Counted from the stretch's first letter, positions 7,249 through 15,873 are shown. The stretch is 20,179 bases of DNA from Syntrophomonadaceae bacterium (GCA_003553895.1 PWFM01000038.1:1-20179), one strand, 5' to 3'. Program-made: numbers and translations. Notes: generated by a model from the sequence alone, not told the origin.

Positions 7249-8061
7249 TTAATCAAAGTAAATGTCATCTTCAACATCTTCGTTAGCCTGCAGGTAGCGC
7301 TGGTAATTCTGGGCTTCCCGGTAAATCCAACTGTCTTCGGGTTCATCCTCCAGGATGCCTTCGAGCATAGTTTTGGCGGTATCCTGATCGTCAAGATATT
7401 CTCCCAGTATGAAGGTGTAATACAACCGCTCTTCGTTATCGGCTGTGCCGTCCACTACCCTGCCCTCCAGGTGCCCAAAAAGCCATTCCACCTCTTCCTG
7501 CTGCAGTTCATTTTTGCCTGCAGCATCCAACAGGGTGATAAAAGAGAGGTGAACCATCGGATCCGGGTTTTCGCGCAGCAGCTCCTGCAAGACGGCAATT
7601 TCGCCTGTTATTAAATCTTCCTCTTTATCCTGCTCTTTGTAGATGTTGATCAATTCGAGGCGGAACATCGGATCGTCCGGTTCCATATCAACCAGAGTCT
7701 CATATATGGAGAGAAGCCTGTCCTGGTACTCTTCCACGGCTTCCTGGTCATTAAAATACATCTGCTTGATCAGGTTTAAATATCGGTAATTTTCGGCCAG
7801 TTCCTGGAGAATTGTAGGGTTAGGTCCATGTTCTTCCAGATGTTCCTCCAAACGCTCTACTTCTCCCTCATAGAAGGCCAGGTAATCTTCCGGTTCAGGA
7901 TCAGCCTGCTGCTGGGGCATAACACTGCCATTATCACCCAGGGCATGCCCCAGGTATCCTCCCACCACTGATGCCAGCATGCCAAAAGCAAGGACGGCAG
8001 CAACAATAACCGCCCAGCGCTGATTTTTCAGATCTCTTGGTCTTTCAGTCTTCTTTGCCAC
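7249..8061 (-). CDS. Membrane-anchored acidic helical-repeat (TPR-like) protein
   Basis: A 270-residue protein with a short basic N-terminus (MAKKTERPRDLKNQR), one membrane helix at about 16-40, and a long, strongly acidic, helical outer region. Periodic patterns such as LQELAENYRYL, RLELINIYKEQ and YYTFILGEYLDD, each followed by acidic D/E-P turns, suggest three to five degenerate tetratricopeptide repeats. The topology should place the repeats outside the membrane, where they may bind a partner. The start is GTG at 8061 with GGAGG eight bases upstream. It lies between a C4 zinc-ribbon gene and tatC on the same strand; an assisting role in export is possible but only by neighbourhood. A weak promoter-like TTGAGT-N16-TATTAT is present in the 67-base gap upstream. 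No specific function is recognised. Confidence 0.75.
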   Translation of the reverse strand: MAKKTERPRDLKNQRWAVIVAAVLAFGMLASVVGGYLGHALGDNGSVMPQQQADPEPEDYLAFYEGEVERLEEHLEEHGPNPTILQELAENYRYLNLIKQMYFNDQEAVEEYQDRLLSIYETLVDMEPDDPMFRLELINIYKEQDKEEDLITGEIAVLQELLRENPDPMVHLSFITLLDAAGKNELQQEEVEWLFGHLEGRVVDGTADNEERLYYTFILGEYLDDQDTAKTMLEGILEDEPEDSWIYREAQNYQRYLQANEDVEDDIYFD

Positions 8062-8128
8062 TCTAAAACCCTCCGGCTCACTTTAATAATATTGTAAAAG
8101 ATATTGAACTCAATTACAGGCGCCTGGT

Positions 8129-8839
8129 CTAGTCAAGCTTGACCAGCAAACGCCCGCAATTCTCACAATACACCATTGAACTGGGATTGTAAAGATGACC
8201 GCGATGGGCTGAAGAAATAAACACCCGGCAGCCGCCGCAGATGTCGTTAACTACCCTGGCCAGGGCCTTGCCCTGGTATTTTTCTGCCAGCATTAAGTAT
8301 TTTTCCAGGTATTTCTGATCTATTTTGCCCGCAAGTTCCTCCCTTTGCGACTGCAGTTGGGCAATTTCCTGGTTTAATGCCGTTATTTCTTCTTCAAGCT
8401 GTTTTTCTTTGCCCGCCAGGTCTTCACGGGTCCGGCTTATTTTTTCTGCCAGCTCATTTAACTCTTCTTCCAGAGCCTCGATTGATTCCATCAAATTTAT
8501 CATCTTTTCTTCCAGCTTTTTTTTGTCTTCTGCAAGCAGATCCAGTTTGCGCTGCATTTGTTCCAGTTCTTTAACATTGGAAACCTTACCGCCATACATA
8601 TTGTCCTTCAGTTCCTTGCTGGTATCAAAAATACTCTGTTCTTCAAATTCCATCTGTTTAAGTTCCTTGCGTTCCGATTTAAGGCGGTTTTCCTTTTCAG
8701 AGTAATCTTTTTCCAGGCTTTCCAGGTATTCTCTGGCATCCGGCACCCCGCTAAGCCAGGGCGCTTCTTCAATTTTGGTTTGAAGACCTTTTATAGAAAG
8801 GTCAATTTCCTGTAATTCCCATAGCAGCTGCAATTGCAC
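8129..8839 (-). CDS. Coiled-coil C4 zinc-ribbon protein (DUF164/CT398 family)
   Basis: A long, highly charged coiled coil (residues about 10-175) precedes a C4 zinc ribbon: ICGGC and YCENC supply four cysteines (C201, C204, C225, C228). This is the architecture of the DUF164 / zf-RING_7 family, whose chlamydial member CT398 has been reported to interact with sigma-54 and secretion-related proteins; its role in Bacillota is not settled. The preferred start is GTG at 8839 (236 residues), because GAGGAG lies nine bases upstream. The longer frame from TTG at 8845 would leave only three bases. It sits directly downstream of a Nif3-family gene, a pairing common in Bacillota, but an intrinsic terminator separates the two here. 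Confidence 0.88.
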   Translation of the reverse strand: MQLQLLWELQEIDLSIKGLQTKIEEAPWLSGVPDAREYLESLEKDYSEKENRLKSERKELKQMEFEEQSIFDTSKELKDNMYGGKVSNVKELEQMQRKLDLLAEDKKKLEEKMINLMESIEALEEELNELAEKISRTREDLAGKEKQLEEEITALNQEIAQLQSQREELAGKIDQKYLEKYLMLAEKYQGKALARVVNDICGGCRVFISSAHRGHLYNPSSMVYCENCGRLLVKLD

Positions 8840-8863
8840 CCACAAACACTCCTCTCGGTTAAT

Positions 8864-8891
8864 AAAAAAGGGGTAGGCGTTAACCTACCCC
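8864..8891 (-). terminator. Strong intrinsic terminator after the Nif3 gene
   Basis: GGGGTAGG and CCTACCCC form a perfect 8-bp, GC-rich stem with a 6-base loop, followed on the minus strand by six T residues (8864-8869). It begins only a few bases after the Nif3 stop and ends about 20 bases before the next start codon, so it could also act as an attenuator for the zinc-ribbon gene. Confidence 0.88.
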
Positions 8892-8898
8892 GTTTAAA

Positions 8899-10017
8899 CT
8901 ATTTCCAGGCCGGTGAAGCCGAAGCCTGGATCGATACTCCGGTTTCATAGTGATCGGCTTCCAGCCGTTCCACCAGGTATTCCCGGAGGTAGGCTACTCC
9001 CGGCCATTCGGTGGCATCATGGCCGGCATCCACCAGGGCCAGGCCGTAAGCCTGGGCCAGTTTCAAATCATGATAACGGAAATCACCGGAAACCAGGACC
9101 TCAATGCCCTGGCGCGCTGCCTGCTCAACCAGTGACCCTCCGCTACCGCCGCAAACCGCCACCCGGCTATAATAGCTTTTCCCGGCATCCCAGCAGCGCA
9201 GAGCTGCGGGTTTTAAAGCGGACCGGCACCGGCTTAATAAATTTTCCAGGGAACAGGGTTCTTCAAGGTCAAATTGCAAACCCAGACCGATACTTTCTCC
9301 TTCCAGGGCCAATGGATAAAGATCATAGGCCACTTCCTCGTAAGGATGGGCTTTGATCAGGGCCTGAATCACTTCGCTTTTCCTGGCCTCAGGAAGGACT
9401 GTTTCCATCCGCAGTTCTTCTACTTTTTCCAGTTTGCCCTGGCTGCCGATAAAGGGGTCGGTCCCTTCGCCGGGCATAAATGTGCCCGTTCCCGGCGTTT
9501 GAAAGGTGCAATGGCTGTAAGCGCCGATCCACCCCGCCCCGGCCTGAGAAATGGCATGGCGGATCCCGTCTTCATGGCCGGCAGGTATAAAGACAACCAG
9601 CTTCAAATACTGCTCGGTTCCGGTAACATTAATTATCCGGCCCTGCTCAGCAGGCAGGCCAAGCGCTTTAGCCAGGCGAAAATTAACTCCCCGGGGGGCA
9701 ATATCATAATTGGTATGAGCGCTGTATATATGGAGACCCTTCCGCAAGGCTTCCGCAGCCAGCCTTCCGGCAGGATAACTCTCATCAAGGGAGGAGAGCA
9801 TATTATAAAATAGCGGGTGATGGGTAACCAGCATCTCCGCCCCGGAAGCGCCTGCTTCCGTGAGCGCTTCATGGTCCGGATCTAAAGCCACCATTATTTT
9901 TTTCACTTCAGCTTCCGGGTGACCAAGCTGAAGTCCCACAGGATCACCCGGCAGGGCAAGTGAAAGGGGGGCGAGCTCTTCCATATAAGCAGAAATTGTT
10001 TTTACCTTAGCCAGCAT
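8899..10017 (-). CDS. Nif3-like dinuclear metal centre protein (GTP cyclohydrolase 1 type 2/NIF3 family)
   Basis: The 372-residue protein matches the YqfO-type Nif3 form: two halves of the metal-binding domain separated by a middle insert of about 100 residues resembling CutA/PII (region around KLVVFIPAGHED to HPYEEVAYDLYPL). Metal-binding motifs are THHPLF (65-70), SAHTNYD (99-105) and, near the C-terminus, SGDFRYHD and DAGHDATE, where the His and Glu are expected ligands; relatives usually have Tyr rather than Asp in GHYATE. Members form toroidal hexamers; their in vivo reaction is uncertain. The ATG at 10017 has AGAGGTGG five bases upstream and is preferred over an in-frame ATG at 10041, which contains this site in its coding part. 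It lies 51 bases after the aminotransferase gene. Confidence 0.92.
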   Translation of the reverse strand: MLAKVKTISAYMEELAPLSLALPGDPVGLQLGHPEAEVKKIMVALDPDHEALTEAGASGAEMLVTHHPLFYNMLSSLDESYPAGRLAAEALRKGLHIYSAHTNYDIAPRGVNFRLAKALGLPAEQGRIINVTGTEQYLKLVVFIPAGHEDGIRHAISQAGAGWIGAYSHCTFQTPGTGTFMPGEGTDPFIGSQGKLEKVEELRMETVLPEARKSEVIQALIKAHPYEEVAYDLYPLALEGESIGLGLQFDLEEPCSLENLLSRCRSALKPAALRCWDAGKSYYSRVAVCGGSGGSLVEQAARQGIEVLVSGDFRYHDLKLAQAYGLALVDAGHDATEWPGVAYLREYLVERLEADHYETGVSIQASASPAWK

Positions 10018-10068
10018 TTTCCCACCTCTTATTACCGGCATTGAGAAACTATTTATATCCCTGGTCCT

Positions 10069-10944
10069 TTAACCGCAGAGTTTTTTGCCATCGCAGCATT
10101 CTTGTTCAACCCGTTCCCGGTACTTTTCGATCAAATGCCTGCAGACCGGGCCCGGGACCTTTTCACCGACTGCTTTGCCGTCAATATCTGCCACCGGGAG
10201 GACTTCCATCCCCGTAGATGTAGTCCATACCTCGGACGCTCTTTCCAGTTCGTCTAAGTTGAAGGCTTCTTCCGATACGGGGTAATCGAGTTCCCTTAAA
10301 ATTTCCAGGGCAATCATCCTGGTTATCCCCGATAAGATAAGCTTTGATTCCGGGTGGGTCCGGACGATGCCGTCGATAACGGCAAAGGTGTTGGACCTGG
10401 TCCCCTCTGTAACTATACCGCCGGGACGGTAGAATAATACTTCCTGGGCTCCCGCCTCCGCAGCTTTGTGCCTGGCCATGACATTGGGCAGTAGATTAAT
10501 CGATTTGATATAACAGTTCATCCACCGTTCATCCGGCACAGTTATACATGAACAGGGTTTAATCTCCTCTATGGAGACCGGTGCAGGGTAGTCCCTCACA
10601 TACATGACCATGGAAGGGTTGGTCCCTTCTGGAGCCAGGTGGTCCCTTTCAGCGCTTCCCCTGGTGACCTGCATGTACAGGTAGCCGCTTTTACATTCGC
10701 TATTCTCAAGCAAAGTGGCTATTTCCCCTTCTATTTTTTCCATCGAATAGGGGATCTTAATATTAACGGCGCTGGCGCTGTTTTGCAGCCTGTCCAGATG
10801 GGGATGCAGGTAAAATGGATTCCCATTATATATTTTAATTACTTCATAGACACCGTCTCCCAGAAGATAACCCCTATCTTCCAGGGGCACCATTGCTTCG
10901 GAAAGATCACATCTGGAACCGTCTATCCAGGCCAGAGGTTTCAA
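10069..10944 (-). CDS. Class IV aminotransferase, D-amino-acid-transaminase-like
   Basis: A PLP enzyme of fold type IV, the family of branched-chain aminotransferase, D-alanine transaminase and aminodeoxychorismate lyase. In the longest frame (TTG at 10968, 299 residues) the PLP lysine is K155 in CYIKSINLLPNVMARHKA. The phosphate-binding part is TEGTRSNTF, and the segment QVTRGSAERDH carries the R-x-H pair that in D-amino-acid transaminase holds the substrate carboxylate. That pair favours a D-alanine/D-glutamate transaminase over IlvE. The preferred start is TTG at 10944 (MKPLAWIDG, 291 residues), since GGAG lies ten bases before it and the upstream TTG has no ribosome binding site. The short C-terminus CCDGKKLCG is cysteine-rich. 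D-Glu for peptidoglycan would be the usual use; substrate unproven. Confidence 0.88.
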   Translation of the reverse strand: MKPLAWIDGSRCDLSEAMVPLEDRGYLLGDGVYEVIKIYNGNPFYLHPHLDRLQNSASAVNIKIPYSMEKIEGEIATLLENSECKSGYLYMQVTRGSAERDHLAPEGTNPSMVMYVRDYPAPVSIEEIKPCSCITVPDERWMNCYIKSINLLPNVMARHKAAEAGAQEVLFYRPGGIVTEGTRSNTFAVIDGIVRTHPESKLILSGITRMIALEILRELDYPVSEEAFNLDELERASEVWTTSTGMEVLPVADIDGKAVGEKVPGPVCRHLIEKYRERVEQECCDGKKLCG

Positions 10945-11023
10945 AATTAACCAGCTCCAATCTAACAAGATTATTCATGCTTTAAGGTAGCACAATTACC
11001 GGAAAGTGTCCACCAGGTGGTTG

Positions 11024-13057
11024 TTACTGCGTTTGCTTTCGGCCCCGCTTTATTCGCCTGAACAGGATGCTTACCCCCAAAACCAAAAGCAGCAGCATCA
11101 GCAGCGGCCAGATCACCAGGGGAACCGTCCAAACCTGGTTGATTCTTCCGGCAGGCATGGCATAGTAGGGTTCGATTTCAGGGAGGCCGGAATTTCCAAC
11201 CGGCTGGTTGGCTGCATATTCCACCACGGTTTGCCAGACTTTAAGCTCCTCGTCGTTCACATAGACGATCAGCTCCGCTAAATCTTCATCGGCAACTGGA
11301 TTGCCATCCCGATCTTTTAATTGCACATCAAGTTGCGGTATCATTTCCCCGATCACGGGCAAAAAAGAGGCCACATATGCGTCGGTAACCAGGCAGTACA
11401 GCGCTTCGTCACCCTTCTCGATCGGAACATAATCGCCATTATCAATACCCTGCCGCCCTTCCCCGGTATACCTTTCAGCGCTTACAACCGCCCTGGTCGT
11501 CGGCACCGGCAAATCGAGAAAAGGCACCGTTAAAAGCACGGCGTTTTGAGGATTATAATCGTAACGGAGCCCGGAAAACTGCAGGAAGTAAGTGTTGCCC
11601 AGCACTTCTTCAAGCAATACGGCCACCTCCAGGATCCGCATAATTTCATCGCCTGTCAGGTAGGCGGCAACCAGTGGATACCCGGCATAGCCGTCATCGC
11701 CTTTTCCCAACCCCACCAGTTCAACCAGGTCATAAAAAGAAATCATCCCGTAAGAATGGGGCATTGTTCCGGGCATGATTCTGCCCCGGATCACGCCGTT
11801 GGCCTGGACGGCAAAATCGGGGACATGGTCGGTTTTTTCAGCCGCCACCAGGCGCATGGCATCAGCAATAAAGTTCCCCATCGGTGTTTCCTGCAGGGGT
11901 GGGTAATCAGGAATTTTAAAATCTGAAAAAGCAACCGGATCCAATATATGCTGAAATCGTCCCTCAGTTTTCTTTTCAATATAGGCATTGAGTATTTCGC
12001 TGTATTCTCCCACTGCCTGATCCACTTTCGGATCAAGAGGCAGAGTATGATCAAGCTTTCTAAGAAAAGGCATGCCTTGTTCCCGGTTTTTTACACTCAC
12101 TGAAGCGGTTGAGGTGTTATAAGAAAGGGACAGCTGGCCTAAATATTCCAGGTGGGCCCCGGCCTGGACAATAATCGTCTCATTTTCCGTAACCGGCTCT
12201 TCAAGGGCGGTATGGCAGTGCCCCCCGATGATGATATCAATTCCTTCAACATCTGCGGCCAAATCGCGGTCTTCTTCAACCCCGGAGTGGGTAAGCGCTA
12301 TGATCAATTCCGCGCCTTTTTCTTTAAGTTGTTCGACCATCCGGCGTGCTGCTTCATGCTGATCTGTAAACTCAACAGGCTCATTGGCCGTAGTAACCGC
12401 CACGGAATCTATGCCGATCAACCCAAACAGGCCGACTTTAAGACCGTTGTCAAGGGTGATCACCTGATTTTCCAGGTACAGGCCTTTATCAACCAGGGGA
12501 TGCCGGGGAGGCGGAACAGTATTTGAAGCAAGAACTGCTGTTTTTTCATGAGACTCCGGGTATCCTGCTTCTATAAGGTATTCGGCCAGGATTTCCGGGC
12601 CGTAATCATACTCGTGGTTACCGATAACTACAGCGTCATAACCGATTTTTTGCTTGATGCTCAGTTCGGGAGCATAGCCAAGGGACACAAGCCAGCTGTA
12701 AGCTGTGCCGCCAATAAAATCCCCTCCGGACAACAGTAAAACAGGCTCTCCTGAAGCCTGTTTTTCCTGTCTGACTTCTTGCACGGCGGTTGCCAGCCTC
12801 GCATAGCCGCCGATGCTGGGATCCTCCCTGTACGGATGGAAGTCAACTGCCGCAGAATGAGGAATTAATGCGCCGTGCTCGTCATTGGTATGAAGAATGG
12901 TCAGGCTCAAAACCTCATGATCCGGTTCTGCAGTAGCATAAGCCCGGACAGCGGGGAAACCAGCGAAACTGAAGGTTAAGAAAACAGCGCTTATTAATGC
13001 AAAAGTAAGAACAGAGGTTAAAGCTAATTTTAGGCGAACTGGACTAAATATAAGCAT
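11024..13057 (-). CDS. Secreted, membrane-anchored 5'-nucleotidase/UshA-family metallophosphoesterase
   Basis: A 677-residue surface enzyme. A signal peptide or N-terminal anchor occupies residues 1-42. The metallophosphatase domain shows the two-metal motif set: HTNDEHG (56-62), GGDFIGG (111-117), GNHEYDYG (146-153), THSG and GGHCHT (about 275-280). The 5'-nucleotidase C-terminal domain follows (about 390-570, including SGLRYDYNP). A single helix near the C-terminus (WTVPLVIWPLLMLLLL) followed by RRIKRGRKQ gives a stop-transfer anchor, without an LPxTG sorting signal. Likely roles are scavenging phosphate or nucleosides from external nucleotides, or hydrolysing another phosphoester; the substrate cannot be told. 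The ATG at 13057 has AAGGGGTGG four bases upstream. A 17-bp palindrome lies 41 bp upstream. Terminator not evident; only a CCACC-A-GGTGG palindrome (11010-11020) follows. Confidence 0.92.
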   Translation of the reverse strand: MLIFSPVRLKLALTSVLTFALISAVFLTFSFAGFPAVRAYATAEPDHEVLSLTILHTNDEHGALIPHSAAVDFHPYREDPSIGGYARLATAVQEVRQEKQASGEPVLLLSGGDFIGGTAYSWLVSLGYAPELSIKQKIGYDAVVIGNHEYDYGPEILAEYLIEAGYPESHEKTAVLASNTVPPPRHPLVDKGLYLENQVITLDNGLKVGLFGLIGIDSVAVTTANEPVEFTDQHEAARRMVEQLKEKGAELIIALTHSGVEEDRDLAADVEGIDIIIGGHCHTALEEPVTENETIIVQAGAHLEYLGQLSLSYNTSTASVSVKNREQGMPFLRKLDHTLPLDPKVDQAVGEYSEILNAYIEKKTEGRFQHILDPVAFSDFKIPDYPPLQETPMGNFIADAMRLVAAEKTDHVPDFAVQANGVIRGRIMPGTMPHSYGMISFYDLVELVGLGKGDDGYAGYPLVAAYLTGDEIMRILEVAVLLEEVLGNTYFLQFSGLRYDYNPQNAVLLTVPFLDLPVPTTRAVVSAERYTGEGRQGIDNGDYVPIEKGDEALYCLVTDAYVASFLPVIGEMIPQLDVQLKDRDGNPVADEDLAELIVYVNDEELKVWQTVVEYAANQPVGNSGLPEIEPYYAMPAGRINQVWTVPLVIWPLLMLLLLVLGVSILFRRIKRGRKQTQ

Positions 13058-13097
13058 GCGCCCACCCCTTCTTGAGTACTGTTATACAATCTTATCA

Positions 13098-13114
13098 TAT
13101 TCGGAATCCGAATA
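13098..13114. promoter_or_regulatory. Perfect 17-bp palindrome upstream of the nucleotidase gene (candidate operator)
   Basis: TATTCGGA-A-TCCGAATA is a perfect 8+1+8 inverted repeat 41 bases before the ATG at 13057, in the zone where the promoter should be. AT-rich -10-like boxes (TATGAT, TATAAC on the minus strand) follow directly. It is too short and AT-flanked to be a terminator for the dehydrogenase gene and is better read as a repressor or activator site. The regulator is unknown. Confidence 0.45.
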
Positions 13115-13261
13115 GTAAATTCGCCCAGCCGATTATTTAACCCGTTCTGCCCTGAACCGGCCCTAAATATCTTTCTTTATTGACATAAAGCGGGCCAGCC
13201 GCCTGAACAGCAGCCCTGGCTTCGTTCAAACCTTTACCTGTGCAATAATGACCAGCTTAAA

Positions 13262-14569
13262 TTAATAATAAATATCTTTCATGCTGATGCCGAGACCTGA
13301 CAATTCTTCAAGCACAGGTTCATAAAGATTTTTATCAACAGGGATGTTAACCCCCGGCTTGTTATATTCTCCCCGGGCCACCATTCTGGCCGCGGCGGCG
13401 ACAGGCAGTCCGGTAGTCCGGGCCATTGCCGAATGGCCATCCGGTTCCCCATACTCAACCAGGGTTGATGTAATGCGGCCCGGTTTCCCGTCGGCACGCC
13501 GGATATCAAACTGATGCAGCATTACCACCATATCCCTTTCGCCCTGGTTATAACTCAGTTTGTCCAGCAGGGTGTCGGACAATATTTCTTTGGCCGAGGC
13601 CTGCCGAAAGGGCAGCGGCTCATTTTTAAGCAGCCCCAGCCATTCCAAATTTTTAATTACCGCCGAGTATTCAAGGATGCCAAGATAATCAGACAGCGCT
13701 TTCTTGATGTTTGTTCCATTAGAAAGATCCGCCAGCATACAGATATACTCAAGGTAGGTCATATCCTCCACATCACCGACCTGGTCATCAAACATGCCCA
13801 GCTCGTTAAGGCAGGCGATGGTTTCGCACCAGCCTGGATAACGAAAGGTCCCCCGGTAAATAGACTCAACTTCAGGGATACCATAGAGATCGATATAAAA
13901 GATGGCATCGCTATTGGGGTATTCTTCAAACCCCCCGTAACCGTCCACCTGCTTAAAAGAATAGTTTTTCATCAACTCGCCACCGGCTATATTTACCTCT
14001 TGGCCCTGCTCCAGGAAACGGGCCGGGCATGTACAGGCTTCGATTGCCTCTTCCGGAGACCAGGAGAATTTATACCGCACCGGTTCGTTGGCCGCTTCCG
14101 GGGCCGGCAGACCGCCGCACCAGGAGCTAAACCTTTCGATTTTTCCGCCCTGCTCTTTGACTTCGTTAATAATTTTAACAGCAGACATATGATCGATGCC
14201 CGGGTCGAGACCAATTTCTCCCAGCACAGTTACGCCTGCTTCTCTGGCTGTTTTATCAAGTTCTTTTATTTCCGGAGATAAAAAGTTTGGGAAAACAATT
14301 GCGGTTTTTTGATCGATGCATTTTTTTATTACATAATGATCAAGAAACCGGGGCAGCAGGCTTACAACCAGGTCGGCTTCTTTTACAAGATGGTCGGTAT
14401 CCTTGAGATCGAAGGCTACCGCTTCGCCGCGGGGATGATCACCAACCACCTTCCGGGCATTTTCAATAAACTTATCCACTACAGTAACCTTCAAATCCGG
14501 ATCGCTTAACATATGCCCAACACAGGGTCCGGCAATCCTTCCTGCTCCAAAAACGAGTACATTTTTCAT
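13262..14569 (-). CDS. Saccharopine dehydrogenase (saccharopine reductase, LYS9-like) family protein
   Basis: This 435-residue NAD(P)-dependent oxidoreductase has an N-terminal Rossmann nucleotide site VFGAGRIAG (6-14) followed by the saccharopine reductase catalytic part. Shared with fungal Lys9-type enzymes are GLDPGIDHMSA (120-130), WCGGLPAPE (150-158), YKFSWSP (166-172) and, near the end, the MARTTGLPVAAAARM segment. Such enzymes interconvert saccharopine with glutamate and aminoadipate semialdehyde; bacterial members are also found in lysine breakdown, and many are uncharacterised. It is longer than carboxynorspermidine dehydrogenases and resembles the Lys9 type more. The ATG at 14569 follows a near-perfect AAGGAGGTCA. 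It comes 72 bases after mnmA with no obvious terminator between, so co-transcription is possible. No partner lysine genes are visible, so the direction of the reaction is open. Confidence 0.88.
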   Translation of the reverse strand: MKNVLVFGAGRIAGPCVGHMLSDPDLKVTVVDKFIENARKVVGDHPRGEAVAFDLKDTDHLVKEADLVVSLLPRFLDHYVIKKCIDQKTAIVFPNFLSPEIKELDKTAREAGVTVLGEIGLDPGIDHMSAVKIINEVKEQGGKIERFSSWCGGLPAPEAANEPVRYKFSWSPEEAIEACTCPARFLEQGQEVNIAGGELMKNYSFKQVDGYGGFEEYPNSDAIFYIDLYGIPEVESIYRGTFRYPGWCETIACLNELGMFDDQVGDVEDMTYLEYICMLADLSNGTNIKKALSDYLGILEYSAVIKNLEWLGLLKNEPLPFRQASAKEILSDTLLDKLSYNQGERDMVVMLHQFDIRRADGKPGRITSTLVEYGEPDGHSAMARTTGLPVAAAARMVARGEYNKPGVNIPVDKNLYEPVLEELSGLGISMKDIYY

Positions 14570-14641
14570 TTCGATTGACCTCCTTGTTTGAGAATCAGTT
14601 TACTGCCTGGCCAAGTTTCCCGCCGCATATGATATAAACTA

Positions 14642-15751
14642 TCACATAAACGGCTTGCTGATTAAACCACCGCCCAAAACTTCTTCTCCATGGTAAAAGA
14701 CGGCCGACTGCCCGGGAGTAACCGCTTTCTGTTTAGTTTCAAAAACCAGCCTGGCCATATCCTTTTCCGGGGGGTGCAGAACAGCCGGCACAGCGGGGGC
14801 CCGGTACCTTATTTTCACCTCTACCGGCACAGGTTCTTTGGGGGGCAGACCGGATATAAAGTTAAGCTTTTCCACCACCATGCCTGTGCTGTATACTTCA
14901 TTTTCGGTTCCCACAATAACGAGGTTATTGGCCGCATCGATGTCAACCACGTAGAGGGGCTCGGAATAAGTTATCCCTAAACCTTTGCGCTGGCCGATTG
15001 TGTAAAAGGCGATCCCCTGGTGGGCGCCCAGCTTCTCCCCGGAAGTTGAAACAATATCACCCGGCCGGGCCGCTTCCGGGCTCATCCGTTCCATAAATGA
15101 TCGGTAATCGTTGTCGGGTATAAAGCATATTTCCTGGCTTTCTTCTTTCCCGGCCACCTTGAGATTTCCTTTTTCTGCTTTTTCGCGGATCTCCTGTTTG
15201 GTCATCTCCCCCAGGGGAAAAATTGTCCTTTTTAATTCTTCCTGGGTGAGCACATAAAGCATGTAGCTTTGATCTTTTTGCCTGTCTTTGCCCCTTAAAA
15301 GTTTGTAGTAATCATTTTCCGAGTCATATTCTATACGGGCATAATGACCAGTGGCCAAATTTTCGATGCCCAGGCCCCGCGCTTTTTGAAGCAGGAACGA
15401 AAATTTAACAGTGCGATTGCATTCAATACAGGGATTCGGGGTCCGTCCCTTCAAATATTCGGAGGTAAAATTGCAGACAATGTGTTCATAAAACTCATCT
15501 TTCATGTTCAGCACATAATGAGGGATTCCAAGCAGGGCGGCGACTTTTTGAGCATCGAGGACCGCTTCATAAGAACAGCAGCTTTTAGCTTCTTCTCCTG
15601 CCTTTTCTTCAGATAAAGGATCAACCCACATCCGCAGGGTTACTCCTACCACATCATAACCGCTTTCTTTTAAAAGCATGGCCGCTACAGAGCTGTCCAC
15701 GCCTCCGCTCATGGCAACAATTACCCGGCCCTCTTTTTTTGAAGCGCTCAT
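14642..15751 (-). CDS. mnmA: tRNA-specific 2-thiouridylase MnmA
   Basis: MnmA puts the 2-thio group on U34 of tRNAs for Lys, Glu and Gln, using ATP and sulfur relayed from a cysteine desulfurase. The 369-residue protein has the PP-loop SGGVDSS (15-21), the catalytic cysteine in RTPNPCIECN (C108), the second cysteine in QEICFIPD (C209), the tRNA-binding DQSYML segment and the C-terminal beta-barrel (TIGQRKGLGI onward). The frame is open up to an ATG at 15829, which would add 26 residues. The ATG at 15751 is preferred because GGGGTGG lies eight bases before it, homology begins here, and the predicted transcription start (about 15837) would make the upstream ATG almost leaderless. A saccharopine reductase-like gene follows. 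Confidence 0.95.
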   Translation of the reverse strand: MSASKKEGRVIVAMSGGVDSSVAAMLLKESGYDVVGVTLRMWVDPLSEEKAGEEAKSCCSYEAVLDAQKVAALLGIPHYVLNMKDEFYEHIVCNFTSEYLKGRTPNPCIECNRTVKFSFLLQKARGLGIENLATGHYARIEYDSENDYYKLLRGKDRQKDQSYMLYVLTQEELKRTIFPLGEMTKQEIREKAEKGNLKVAGKEESQEICFIPDNDYRSFMERMSPEAARPGDIVSTSGEKLGAHQGIAFYTIGQRKGLGITYSEPLYVVDIDAANNLVIVGTENEVYSTGMVVEKLNFISGLPPKEPVPVEVKIRYRAPAVPAVLHPPEKDMARLVFETKQKAVTPGQSAVFYHGEEVLGGGLISKPFM

Positions 15752-15843
15752 TACATAATCCACCCCGGCATCTAAGCGCTGCCCGTTAAGACAAGCAGCA
15801 GAATAACGCAAGTTTTTCCATCTGCTCATTAAAGCTGGAATAA

Positions 15844-15873
15844 ATTATACACGAGGCGGGAGTATTTTTACAA
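15844..15873 (-). promoter_or_regulatory. Sigma-A-type promoter for mnmA
   Basis: On the minus strand -35 TTGTAA (15868-15873) and a perfect -10 TATAAT (15844-15849) are separated by 18 bases. Transcription should start near 15837, about 86 bases before the preferred mnmA start at 15751. It lies just after the terminator of the HD-domain gene, which supports an independent mnmA transcript. Confidence 0.7.

Noticed and set aside
13514..14281. 255-codon plus-strand open frame antisense to the saccharopine reductase-like gene
   Set aside because: It overlaps a clearly conserved enzyme on the other strand and its product shows no family features.
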